Below, in pieces: positions 11,735-23,232 of a DNA stretch of 64,000 nt. Positions within the stretch are counted from its first letter, which is position 1, and each line of letters begins with the position of its first letter. Origin of the DNA: Acanthaster planci (taxonomy: Eukaryota > Echinodermata > Asteroidea > Valvatida > Acanthasteridae); NCBI RefSeq assembly GCF_001949145.1, contig NW_019091364.1, positions 505,913-569,912 of the forward strand, in the 5' to 3' direction. The notes below the pieces were generated by a model. The model was not told the DNA's origin, made no database searches, and saw nothing but the letters and a program-made list of their open reading frames with translations. A program made the translations under genes and the position numbers.

Positions 11735-14700
11735 ATGCCGAAGAATTATTCTGCAGTTATGGTAGCCATCGTTTTGGCTGTGCTGACACCCTGTCTAACC
11801 GTAGTAGCTGGTAAGTCCGTTACGTTTTCTGTTGAGTTACCAACATAACGCTTGAGAAACCGCGGCAACGTTTGTCTGTCCCACTCCAACCTTCCAAGTA
11901 GGATAATACATGTAATGTGCTCGCCTTTTCCAACAAAGTTTTGGCAGATTCTTCAGGCATTATTTTTCCATGTTTTCAATTTTTTTTCATTTAGTTATTA
12001 TATTTGAATTTGTAAACGAGAAATTTTTATGTAACTTTACTCGAGATAAGTTAGGAATTTTAAAAAACATCTCAACGGGAACTCTGATTTCTGAGATGTC
12101 CTTGTCCGATTGGTCTTTTCATTGCAGTCAGAAAAGCGAAGCTTAAGCTTAAAAAGTAGAATTCAGTTGAAAACAGATTGAACGACCTCGTGTGAGCTTT
12201 CGTTTCTGCTGTGTATCCTCCAAGCACAACCTTGTGCATTTATGCTAGTTTATTTCCTTGTGAAGGGAAATAAATCGAATCAAAATCGCTTTGCTTTGTT
12301 CATGGTAAAATAAAATATTCTATCGTGAAGGGGTTTGAATGATTTGTTCCTTCCCATAATTTTCTCGTTTAAACCTGACGCAACTCTACCACTGACTTGC
12401 TTCACGATTTTGAACGCGATTGAACGTGTTGACTATTTCATGTACAATGGCCACTTTCATTCTGTTTTCCCTTGGTTGTTATGACCCTTCAACCAGAAAT
12501 GCTTCCCGGATCTTTTACCTTCCCGGAGAAAACAAACAACTGACGTTCTCAGAAACCCGGATCAAACACTACAAAGGAAATATATCGCGTAGGACATGAC
12601 CTTGAAGCACGCTGTAAAAACGACGTGTTGAGTTTAAACACATTTTTATACCCACATTCTGTCATGTTTAACCTCGATATGTTTAGCATTGTGCGTTTGG
12701 GAATGTGTTGAAATGCTAAGTGGATTTCAAAAAGCTAAACATGTGCCACTGAAAAGCGTTTCGGGTTTAAACAATTTCATTGAATGAAAGGGATTTCCCC
12801 CTCCAAAAATAAATGAAAGCACAACTTGTACTTTATATCAAGGAGTACTGAAACTTTTGTGAAAAATGTTGAGTTCGTGTTTGTCAAAGCCCTTCATAAA
12901 CAGTTGCACAAAAAGTTTCATTGTCTGGGGTGACTTATGTGTGTGTTCTTGCTTTTGCATGCTTCCCTTGTTAATTTTCCCAGGCACATTTTAAACCATA
13001 GAATAATCAAGAGAATGTTGCTTGTGATCCAAGTTGACTGTGGATAACATCTGTCATAGTTATGTCCTATTGCTGTATTTTGTTTTTGAGAATACACATG
13101 CATTTGTAGGGTCATTAAAATTCTCAAATTAACCTAAAGTCATTCAGGCTCTGAAATCATGAGATACATACAAGTTCACTTTGATAAAGTCGTCCCTTGG
13201 TGATCTCATCCCATTGTGTCGTGAGCGAACCTGTAATCGACTTGTTACGGACGAGAATGCAAACCTCGCTACTAATAATCAGTATTTGGACCGGCTCCAC
13301 TGTCTGTCCCCCATGTTCAAATGATCCAACCCAGCCGAAACTAAAACAAGCTCGATCAGTCCGTCGAACTTGACGTTGGCCTATACGATAACCACTCAAA
13401 GCATGTTCGTTATAAGCCCGTGTGTCCCTGATTTGAAACTCCTCACTTTTTTGTTTGGTAACATTTATCTTTCGGCAAACTGATCAATTAATCCAGCAAA
13501 GTTTTCCCGAACTGCCTTAAACTTGCAGGCTACGACCCTTGTCCCGCGGCAGATATGACGTCAGGTCCGCCAATCAACGCAACACTGGTAACTTCCTACC
13601 AGTCAGTTGACGGGCCCGGCATGGCTCTGTGCGGGATGGAATACTGGGTACCAGACAACGCCACGGTGTATCAAGGAATGCTTGCCGCTCAGCAACAACA
13701 TGGCAGCCAGTTTCAGTAGGTACCTCCTTTTGGAGACCACCAAACAAAAGGAAAACATTGGACTATCCCTATGAGTTAGATATCGAAGGGATTTTAAAGC
13801 ACATTATCCGGAGAAAATGTCATGAGAATTGAAAAGATTAAAACATCACAATTGCAGCATAAAATAAGTTGACAAACAACTCATGCATTTTATATTTCAT
13901 TTTTGATATAGATTTAATTCAACTTTGTTCGCAATGTATGGACACTTCATCAATATAATCAACGGAATTTCGAACACTAACACCACCTTCTGGTTCATTT
14001 TCGACAATGCTACTCAGATGCTCACACCTGTCGGTAAGATACAGTCGTAGTTTTCCATTTGCCTTGCTTTTTGCTTTAGCCACAAAGTATGCAACATCGC
14101 GAAAGAAGAGGGAAAACGGTCCTGTCAGCCCTGACGAAGTTCTTTAAAATTTTAAACAGTTGGACTTCAACAGACTTCAAGGAAAAGTAAACGATTTGTA
14201 CACAAAAAATTGAACTTTTCTTATTTCTGTCTGTGCCCTACCGCTAAAACGAGAAAGGCATTCCATAAACCCCGCAAAGCAATTGTTTGTCAAACAGTCA
14301 CTGAATTATCAAAATGAGAAAGAAAACATGTTTTTGTGTATTTCAGGTGTGGACTTTCTTCATATTACCGACAGCAGTTCCTACATTTGGCAGTTTAACA
14401 ACAGTACTTCTCATAATCAGACCTACACAGGTTAGTTTGCAGATACAAGGATAGACCCCCAAGGGACCAAAGGGGCCAGCCCCCCACCCTGGCCCACCAC
14501 CACCACGAGACAGTTTTGTTTTCAGATAAGAGAAAAGCCATTTTCGTTCATTACCTTCTTCTTTCCAAAGGCTTATAAAGAGCACCTGAATGTAGCTGCA
14601 TCCCCCAGAAAGGCTCTAAAGGGTTACATGGAAAATGTCCAGATTTGGGGCCACCCCTCCAAAACATCCGTTCTTGTGCGGAACCAGGAACCCCCTCTAA

Positions 14701-16127
14701 ATTACTTCATGTTTGATAAAGTTTTGTTCTGCGGTACCGGCAGTCGTGGATAGCTGCAATGAGTAAATGGAACAAAGCGTAAAGAATTGAAGTTTGACTA
14801 AACTGCGACATATTACAATAGCAGTGATAAAATGTCCTGTTCCCAAAAGCTTCATTGTTAAAATGAAATCCGTGTTTCATAAAAAATTTGTTTAAGTTTC
14901 ACATATGAGGATTACTTTGATGCACGCAACTTCAAATGCCAGCCATTTTACTAAACACTAAACAGATGCAGGATATAAAATAAATACTACATATGTATTG
15001 GACAAAGTGCTCACAAGATTGTTGTGGAAATCGAAAAGTAAACTTTTACATGACCGTTTAATTGACTTTTCTTCATTGACCCCATGGCAGGACCATGCAG
15101 CGGCCCGTCCATTATTTACCCGACCATGTCTCTTACCTACAAGATTGCTTATCTGACAATCTCGGGTGCCAATGTTCCCCCTAACTCCAATTTCAAGCGT
15201 GTCTGTAAGCAGTTAGTTTTGATTCCTTCGGATTCAACAACAGCGTTTTCTCTCCTGGACATCGCAAACAGCCAAATACCCCTATCGGTGAAGTAAGTTG
15301 GAACAATTTATATTAGCGCTTTTTGTGAAGCAGGGATTTGTTATGTGGTGTGTAATGGAAGCTTGAAACTCCTAGCCTACGAAGACGCCCCAGGACTTAG
15401 ACCCAGCTTCTCAGAATTGGTAACCCACCTTGAGCCCATGGACTTTGGTTTGGCTCTCAGGTCCTGTGGTATGGAATTAATATCAATAACCTAGTTTCCC
15501 GAAAATATAACCCAATAGTTAATGAGCCTTGTTGTGTCACAACTAAAACTGCCAAGGTCTAGAGCAAACAATAAACAACATCTTACCCATGGGAGCAACA
15601 CTCCCGAGTTCAGAGCAAAATTACGCACACAAACCCTTTGAACCCATACGATTCTGCTGCAGCCGTTTATACCAACTTTCCTCCAAACCACATTGAAGCA
15701 TCTCAGCATTTCTTTGATATTCACCTTGTTCAAGGGCCTTGCTGACTATGACAGACTACGCCGTGACGTCACTCAATGGGGTGGTAAACAGCGAGAACAA
15801 CAAATGGATTGCCTTCCGTGCGGGTACCAACCAGGCCCTTCCTAATGGTAATCATTCACTTGATTTGGGACCAGGGTCTCCTTGTTTTTAATTTTAGTGG
15901 TTACCACTTCTTTCTGGCTTATTCATTCCCATTTGTAATGTACTATATCCTTTTCCACACTAACAGATCTATCCATGACGGCTGTAACCGACGGGGATCA
16001 CGTCGAATTCAGATACGAGGAAACTGATGTTGGGACAGGGCCAGGCAATGGGGCTCCCTCTGTTGGCAAGTCTGTCGCCTTCCTGTCTCTGATTGTATTT
16101 TTGTTAGATGTTGTGACGTCAGTGTGA
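11735..16127 (+). CDS. secreted, probably GPI-anchored protein with two transcobalamin-C-terminal-like (DUF4430) modules, copy 2
   Basis: Exons 11735-11810, 13529-13715, 13912-14033, 14347-14430, 15091-15292, 15735-15847 and 15967-16127 give 314 residues. Exon order and intron phases match copy 1; three internal exons have identical lengths (122, 84, 113). The signal peptide covers about residues 1-26. Module 1 shows YQGMLAAQQQHG, YGHFINIINGISN and GVDFLHITDSSSYIWQF; module 2 shows SLLDIANSQ, YAVTSLNGVVN, KWIAFRAG and VTDGDHVEFRYEE. Cysteines C30/C60 and C159/C195 are conserved with copy 1. NxS/T sites include N42, N69, N90 and N111. The tail GPGNGAPSVG plus a hydrophobic stretch (VAFLSLIVFLLDVV) suggests GPI anchoring. 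This is a tandem duplicate of the gene at 7083, diverged over most of its length but nearly identical at the start of the last exon. Function unknown. Confidence 0.87.
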
Positions 16128-17656
16128 ATATTCACGAGTTGGGCGAAACAAAAGAAGTCTCCGAGTCCACAGAATAAGGGACGATGAGTGCGACTTTGTT
16201 GTATTTGAAGTGTAGTTATATTAATTTGAATATTTCAACTGACTGAGTTATAGCCCAACTATAATTATACCTTAGAATCCATGTTTGTGGTGATGCTTTT
16301 AAAATTTACACAGTTGAAAATAAGGTATATCAATTTTGAAAATTATTAATTAATCGTGAAAATTGGCCTAACACGAACGCTTATGCGGCTAAAGCCATTT
16401 TTACTGTTATAAACTGACATAGCTTTCAACTAAATTTACACAAAGCGCTTCTTTCTTTACGAACTGACTTTTCTTTCAGCGAACAGTAGAGCTATGGTGA
16501 AGAGGTCTTATAGTTACATTATAAACAATAGTTGTCATAATTCCTTAGCCGGTCTTGATGATCCCCTGCATATTGCTATCCTAGGAGGAAACTCGCGTAA
16601 CAAAAAGTAAAGATTTATTTGATTTGTAAATATTACTCAGAACATTAGGATTACTGCTTCCGAGCTACGAATAGTTTCATACAAATATTTTTTGTGACTC
16701 ATTAAAAGTATAAGTATAAGCGTTTTTTTTTTATTTTAACGGGAATGAAAAGGTGCACGGGTCGGACTATCTCAAAGGAATAATTGCTTTTAATCCGTGA
16801 CGTTTGTTGAGAAACTATCAAAAAAATTAACATTTGTTATCACACAATTGCAAGTCACCGTGCTGGATGGAGATCTAATCCACGCTACTTTAAGAGAAGG
16901 AAAGTCCGTTGAGACTTTAGTCACAGCATAGAGGAGCACATCAAATTACGCATTAGTCAAGATGAAAGACCCAGATTCTTCGAATACATCAGATGTCTCG
17001 AAGAGGTCGAAGAGTGCCTGCTTCAAGGGGATGATGTACGATATCACAGTTAAGATACAGTCATTGTCAATGTACAACAAACACATCAACAAGACTACAA
17101 TCGAAAACCAAGTAATTTAACTTCCTCAATGTCTCCGAAAAGTGATCTTTTTTACTTTAAAGTTGGCGGGTCATAATCTCTACATCTTGACATTTGTCCA
17201 CAGCTCTAGGAATAAATCAAACTTAATTGTACCTAAGGAAATGAATGAATTCTAATTATTCATCTTTCATTATCTGAGACTGATGTTACATTGAGAGAGT
17301 GACTCAAGCTAGCTTTGCCGTAAAATTTGTAATGTTTGCTAATGTCTTGTAAATGTCTACATTTGCATTGGTTATTAACGATACTATTTTGGAGAATATA
17401 ACATTAATAATACTTCTGATAATATCTCATAACCGACCTGATAATTGTAAGTGCTTGCCTCGAAGCTAACTTTTGAAAAATACGAACGTATGGCAAGGCG
17501 TTTCATATGTGCACGACATTCATCTCAATCTCTCGCATCAAGCTGCAAAACTCAGCCATGTATGGAGACGGGACTCCAGACGGAGATGGCTGTCGTGCCA
17601 AGTGTCTAAACCCAACGCCCCAATGATACACGCCAAATGTATGCAATAAGAGTTGC
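16128..17656. other. intergenic, nothing recognised
   Basis: About 1.5 kb of A+T-rich sequence between the convergent DUF4430 and fibrinogen-related genes. No ORF of note, tRNA or clear repeat was seen. Confidence 0.55.
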
Positions 17657-20174
17657 TCAGAATCTTGGTCGTATCATCATGATAGACGTCTTGAGAGAGT
17701 AGCCGTAGCCGTGGAAAGTAAACCAGACTACACCCTTGGCGTTCTGTCCAGCTCCCACGATGCCACGCAGGTACTGGCCGTTGAGGTTGGAATTATGACA
17801 GGTCGAGTACCACCACGCCCCCGTGTACTCCACAGCACAGTTTCCCGCCCAGCGATCGTTGTCTCGGTCATAGGTTGAGAACTGGTTGCCGTTATGGGCG
17901 GATAGAGCGTCACCTATAGGTCAAAGATCATGATTAATAGATGGCTGTGGTCCTCAAAGCTAGCCTGGAATACAAATCTTGAGTCCTCAGTATTGGCTTA
18001 AATAAGAAGTTTAAGATTGACGTATAGACCATCATCCTTGAAAATCTTCCGAATTAAATAAAACGTTGATTTAAGGTCTATCCATGCTAGTAATTCAAAT
18101 GTCCCTCAGACCTGAACGATTTCCCCATCCAACCCAAGTCAACGTTACATAATACATTCAATAGAGGAAGCTCGGTTGACTGTCTTCACTGAACATGAAT
18201 CAGGGCCCTTTTCCAATATTCGACTTGGGCTCCGTCGGAGGCTTCGTTCCCCAAACCAATCCCCGATTGTGGGCCTGAAGCGATCAAATCAAATTGGATT
18301 ACTGTAATTTCTGGCTCTCTTGCATCTTATTTGATGTTTTGTGGCACTATTAAACTAATTACTGTGCTTACAGCTTCAAAGTCAGCTATTTAAAAAACAG
18401 TTGAAGCCTGAGACGGAGCCGAAGTTGAGTATTGGAAAACGGCCCAGGTAGACATTACCTGCAGGCCCTCCAGTGAACCCAGCCACCCGCAGCGTGTAGT
18501 TGGTGGCCTCGCTACCCACGTAGAAGTTACGGTAGTGTGACTCGACGGTAGTGAATTGCCAATCCTCCAGCACAACCAGAAGCTCGTAGCGAGCTTGCGC
18601 CGATATGGCGTGGATCACCTCGTTGCCTAGCCAAAGTTCGCCTGAGTTGTAGCCGAAACCGTCCCGATAAGATGCCCAGTCACGGTTGAAATTCAGTCGG
18701 CCGTCCATTCGTCTTTGGATCACCTGAGCGAGGCAGGCCGAAATAATACGATTCGAGTCAGCAAAGAAAGAAAAAACCCACATGGGTAAGTATGCGTTTC
18801 CCCAATACCTCTTTTGTGTCTCGTTTGAAAAACGCTAGACAGATTGTAATGTAACCACAACGTGTTTTGTCGTACATCACAGCCTAACAAACACTGTGCG
18901 CCGAAAAGGATTGCTTACCGAGAACTTTCTGTCCAATAGTATCTCATTTGGACCTTACATGTCCCTCTTTGTTTCGTGTAATGTCAATGATCACATTTAA
19001 CCTCCTGTAGCAACTTGCAGTTTTCCATTCTGTTGTCGAGACCGTGTTAAAATTACGAGTATGAGTGAAAATCGTCGATGCAATCCGCGTGCACACGTCA
19101 TGATATGTTAACAAAAAGCCTGTTTCAGGTTTTGTACCACGAAATACCTTTCGTTAAATCGGCATACATCGGCCATTACATAACTGTGTCATGTGGGAGG
19201 TTTTAAGCCCAAGCTGTCAATTTGAGTTTCCGTAGTCTTACCGTCCAGCCACCACCTTGGATCGACTGATCACAGAAGACTCTTACTGGCCGACACAAGT
19301 CAGAGAACGCTGGGAAGATGGTGTACACGCCATCGCGGCCACCGCCGAGTTCCCGGATGTCCTGGCAGTTGGTTGGCATGTGTACAGGGGCTGTGAAGAC
19401 ATTGGGAAGGAAAGACTTAATCAAAGATGACTTTTAAATAACCTGTTACAGTTACAATTCAGCTCGCCCTTGGCGTTATTTTTCTTCCCTAGCCGTTTTC
19501 TTTTAGACTTAATCGAAACGCTAAAGGTTAGCCGTTTCATTAACGTTCGTAGGCTTATTTTTAGTTGAACAATTCTGACGTCATAGGAGTGAATCATACG
19601 TTTATACACGCGACGATTTCCCTGACTACCCTGGCAGCTAGAGGGCGATGATAAATTTACATATTACAGCATTAATGCATCTATTTTAAAATAAAATCCC
19701 TGTTTCCTTTCGACTTTATTTTTTTTGGAAAATACCAAGTCAAATAAAGTTCTGTGCAGATTCAAAGATCAAGAAACACCACTTCACGTCTTGATAATAA
19801 ACCACCAAACATCAGCGACTTACATTAACACGTTTTGGTTCACAGGTAAATGTTATGTAAGCTTTTCTTTTTTAGGTCATATTGTCTGTTTCTCATTTGA
19901 AACATAGCTAGGTTTAACGAATGGCCATGTACCCAAGAGCTTGGTGGGACAAATAGACTCAAATTCTTTACTAACAACCATTTGGTGTGACTGAAACATT
20001 CACTTTAGATTCCGTGATGTACCACTTACCTCCGCCCGCTGCACCGTTGTATATACCTCCACAGCAGGTTTTATCAGGTGGTGGGATAGCCGGGGGTGGT
20101 TTCTGCGCTATTTGCTGTCCCACCGTCTCCAACACACACAGTATCGCCACGACTAGACAAACCAGCTTCATCAT
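17657..20174 (-). CDS. secreted fibrinogen-related protein 1 (FReD)
   Basis: Minus-strand exons 20174-20030, 19390-19242, 18723-18459 and 17913-17657 give 271 residues with intron phases 1, 0, 1. The ATG at 20174 (MMKL...) follows GGAGGAACA and opens a signal peptide; the open frame continues upstream, but without an ATG. A short proline-rich linker with CCGGIYNG precedes the fibrinogen C-terminal domain (about 55-271). Landmarks are NCQDIRELGGG, VYTIFP, GGGWT, VIQRRMDGRLNF, GELWLG, the calcium site YDRDNDRWAGNC (D202-D206), GAWWYSTC, SNLNGQYLRG and a KTSIMMIRP end. In animals such proteins are often lectin-like recognition molecules; the role here is inferred. Intron 3 contains a MITE that starts about 11 bases inside the donor site. 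Confidence 0.93.
18202..18447. mobile_element. MITE-like element in intron 3 of fibrinogen-related gene 1
   Basis: Left arm (18202-18244, AGGGCCCTTTTCCAATATTC...) and right arm (about 18403-18447) are imperfect inverted repeats of about 43 bases. They share TTTTCCAAT, GGCTCCGTC and AGGCTTC. About 160 bases of A+T-rich interior carry no ORF. Size and structure fit a non-autonomous DNA transposon; no target duplication is certain. Confidence 0.72.
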
Positions 20175-23100
20175 TGTTCCTCCTCTGTAGGTCCTTTTAA
20201 AAAATACCGGCACCAACCTCCTCGCTAGATTGAAGTTTTGATGATTTCTTGTGCCTTGGAAATAAATGGAATCAAGAAAAATGGCGAATACTTGTGGGTC
20301 TAAGAACCGCCCGTGTTGGCTGGACAGACGGGAGAGACGGTTAAGTTCGGTCGTCTTTGGTGCCTGAGTGGAGGCCGTACAGTACCCACGTCACACGGGG
20401 TGAGTCACCCAGAGACGGGACCAACTCATTCAAGACAAAGGGTGGTCAGAAAATGAGAACATTGCAATCTCAGCCTCCACCTCAACGCCAAGTTGGATTT
20501 TCACTTTCCAAAGAAGGTCGTTAACACTCTTGTCAACATACCAACTTCTGTTGCGCAGTTTGTACAACTTGACTTAAATGCGTTACCTTTTACAACTTTT
20601 CGAGAGTGGTCGGATTTCAACAGACAGATACGTGCTACTTTAAGCGCTTTGAAGAGTCCCTTTAAAATTTGCCGAGATTTATGTAAAGGGTCACCGGTAA
20701 TTGATTTTAACTTTGGAGGAAACGCACTGATGACGCATAGTATCATGTGGTGTCTATTTATAACACGCCGGTAGGTTTACATAAGGTTGATAGTTCGGAG
20801 GCTTCGTGGTGCCGAGTTTGAGTTTGAAAGTACAGAATGTATTGAATATGGGTGTCAAGTTAAAATTCTCTTTTATGCTAAACAGATGGTAAGCTTTCAT
20901 TGTAAAAGTGAATGTTCAAAAAGGGCTTAATCATTGTGGTCATGATAAACAATGATTTCATGCCAATTTTGGTAAAAGGCCTTTTTTATTTAAATACAAG
21001 ATGTCCATAAAAAAGTGCACCGAGATGAAAATGACTGTAATGGCAAAACTACTTTATAATATAAGAGAGAAATATATCTCCAGAAAGGGCAGAATGACCT
21101 CTTTGTAATGGTATACATGCAGCTTGCAATGTTATTAACACAGATGAGTGAACAAACTACATCGATGATAAGGACACTGAAATCCGCACTGTGACAAGTT
21201 TGCGTATTTGATTAGCAAGGCTCGACCATGCAAGAGTGCAGAATACCAAATGCCTTTGCTTTAAGAACACGTTGTTGAAAACAAGGAATGTATCTAAATC
21301 AATCTAATCTGCTTTAGTTTCGCTACTCACCTCATAAGTTTAATGTGCTGTGCCTCCCCCGGCCACCATTCCTGTCAATGCACATCTGACATCTTCGTAA
21401 TATATTTATCTTGGTATACTTTTTACGTGGACACCCTGTATAATGGTTTTCACGTATAAATGCTTTTGAAAATGGATGTTTGGACCTGCTGCTTTGAGTC
21501 GTAAAATAAGCAAACAATGTAGGTCCTGTAATTCATGGAAAGAAGTGAACTCCTGCTGCTATAAAGCACTCTAATGAGAGCCTCACAAGTTTCAGTAAAA
21601 AAAATCCACACTTATTTTGTGTTTGTGGGACTGATCGCAGTCATATGAACTCAGGGAAAGACAAGTTCTTAAGAATTCCTGTCACTGATTGAACCTGGCA
21701 AGACACAGAGTGACGCTTTCTAACTTTTCAATATCATTTATTTAGAGGTTAATCAGGTCTTGTGATTACCAACTTGTCTCTTGTTGAGTAAAATTAGTCT
21801 CTTTCCTGGAAATGAACAACCTAGAAAATGCTTTGGTTTTTTCATAGTAAATGTGATTTGGTTTTAGCTTCGTCACTCTGTCTCTTTGTGTTCGATCTCA
21901 TGTTTACATTGCACTATTCCTGTATATACATGACCTTTTGATTGTTTTTACTCAGCGATGACGTCAAGGTCAATAGAGGGCCAAGGAGTAAGACCATCAT
22001 ACTTTTGGATGGATGCATCCACAGGGCCAAAACTGTTTCCAGATCGTTCCTACTTTAACCCCAGCCCTTTCATTAACCCACCCTCAACATTTTTCCGCCC
22101 AATGATTGATGCTTCCTTTACCTCTGCTCAAAGAAAATTGGGGCGTTGTTTGTCAGTAAGGACTTGCCATAAATAGTTTTTACTGAATGACCTAAGAAAC
22201 TTAAGAGTTGAATTCTATGAAGTCGTACGCGTCTTAACAAGTGAGTTCGAGAATGAGAAATCAGTGTATATCTCAACTGAATTTCTTCACCAGCTATATT
22301 GAACTGTCTCCTTGTGGTGTAAAACGTCAATTTCTTTTTAGAAATTCTGTTCGCTAACCAAAACCCCAAACGACTGTAATACAAGGAGAAATAGGATCAT
22401 TTTTTTACTCCTTTCAGCTTTTAGCAGAGAACTTTGGGGTGTGCAATATATTGGGCTTTTTGAAGCAATAATTGAACCTTGAAGAATTAACACCAACAGA
22501 AAAGCAAAGGAGTTTTACTCTCTTCTTCCAGTTTAATTTCTCTACATCTCGTTTGTCAAGACAAAAAAAAATTGAAATAAAAATTGAATGTTTTTCTACC
22601 TATCCCTTCCCTACGATTATGCTATAACATGCAACAGAAACCACTATTTTTGTTGTGTTGGATCTATGTCGATCGAATTTATCAAACCCCAACCAATTTG
22701 TTGTTTACCAGTAAGATCTAACCTCGATGTCTGTAATAAGCAGAACTCTAAATATTTCAATACGAAAACCATAAAGGCGAATGTTGTGATTACTTTAAGA
22801 TGTCAAATAATTATGCTTGCAGTAAAATATCTGAACGACCAAGGGTATATGCCGACCAAATGAACGATTCGTAAATCCAGTCTCAGTCAGACTTAACTTG
22901 GATATCGTCAATTCCCTTGACATAGTTATATGACACTTAAGAAGAACTTAAAACACAGATAAAACTCAGTTTAGAGCAAACGAAAAATATGTTCTACGAA
23001 AGCGTTAGTTTTCATTTGTACAAACGTTTTTATCTTTCTTTACTGACGTCAGTATTTACTTTATCTACTAAATCATGGGTATAAATCAATATTGCAACTA

Positions 23101-23179
23101 TTGACAAAGGTTTGCATTGTTGTTATGCAAAGTGTGCGTGTTCAGAAAGAATTTCCTAATAATGTGAGAGCATGCACGT
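20175..23179. other. intergenic between fibrinogen-related genes 1 and 2
   Basis: About 3 kb with no recognised gene. Near 21425-21442 the minus strand reads TTATACAGGGTGTCCACG, which resembles terminal repeats of mariner-like elements, but no matching second terminus was found. ORFs of up to about 90 codons have no domain signature. Confidence 0.5.
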
Positions 23180-23185
23180 TTTATT
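23180..23185 (-). terminator. polyadenylation signal of fibrinogen-related gene 2
   Basis: AATAAA on the minus strand, about 50 bases downstream of the stop codon at 23233-23235; this spacing fits a short 3' untranslated region. Confidence 0.55.
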
Positions 23186-23232
23186 CAACGGTAAACCCAG
23201 GGCGTGTTGACGAAGATAGTAAAAAGTTTCAT

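Noticed and set aside
21425-21442. Mariner-like terminal sequence TTATACAGGGTGTCCACG
   Set aside because: It is only a short match, with no second terminus or transposase relic nearby.
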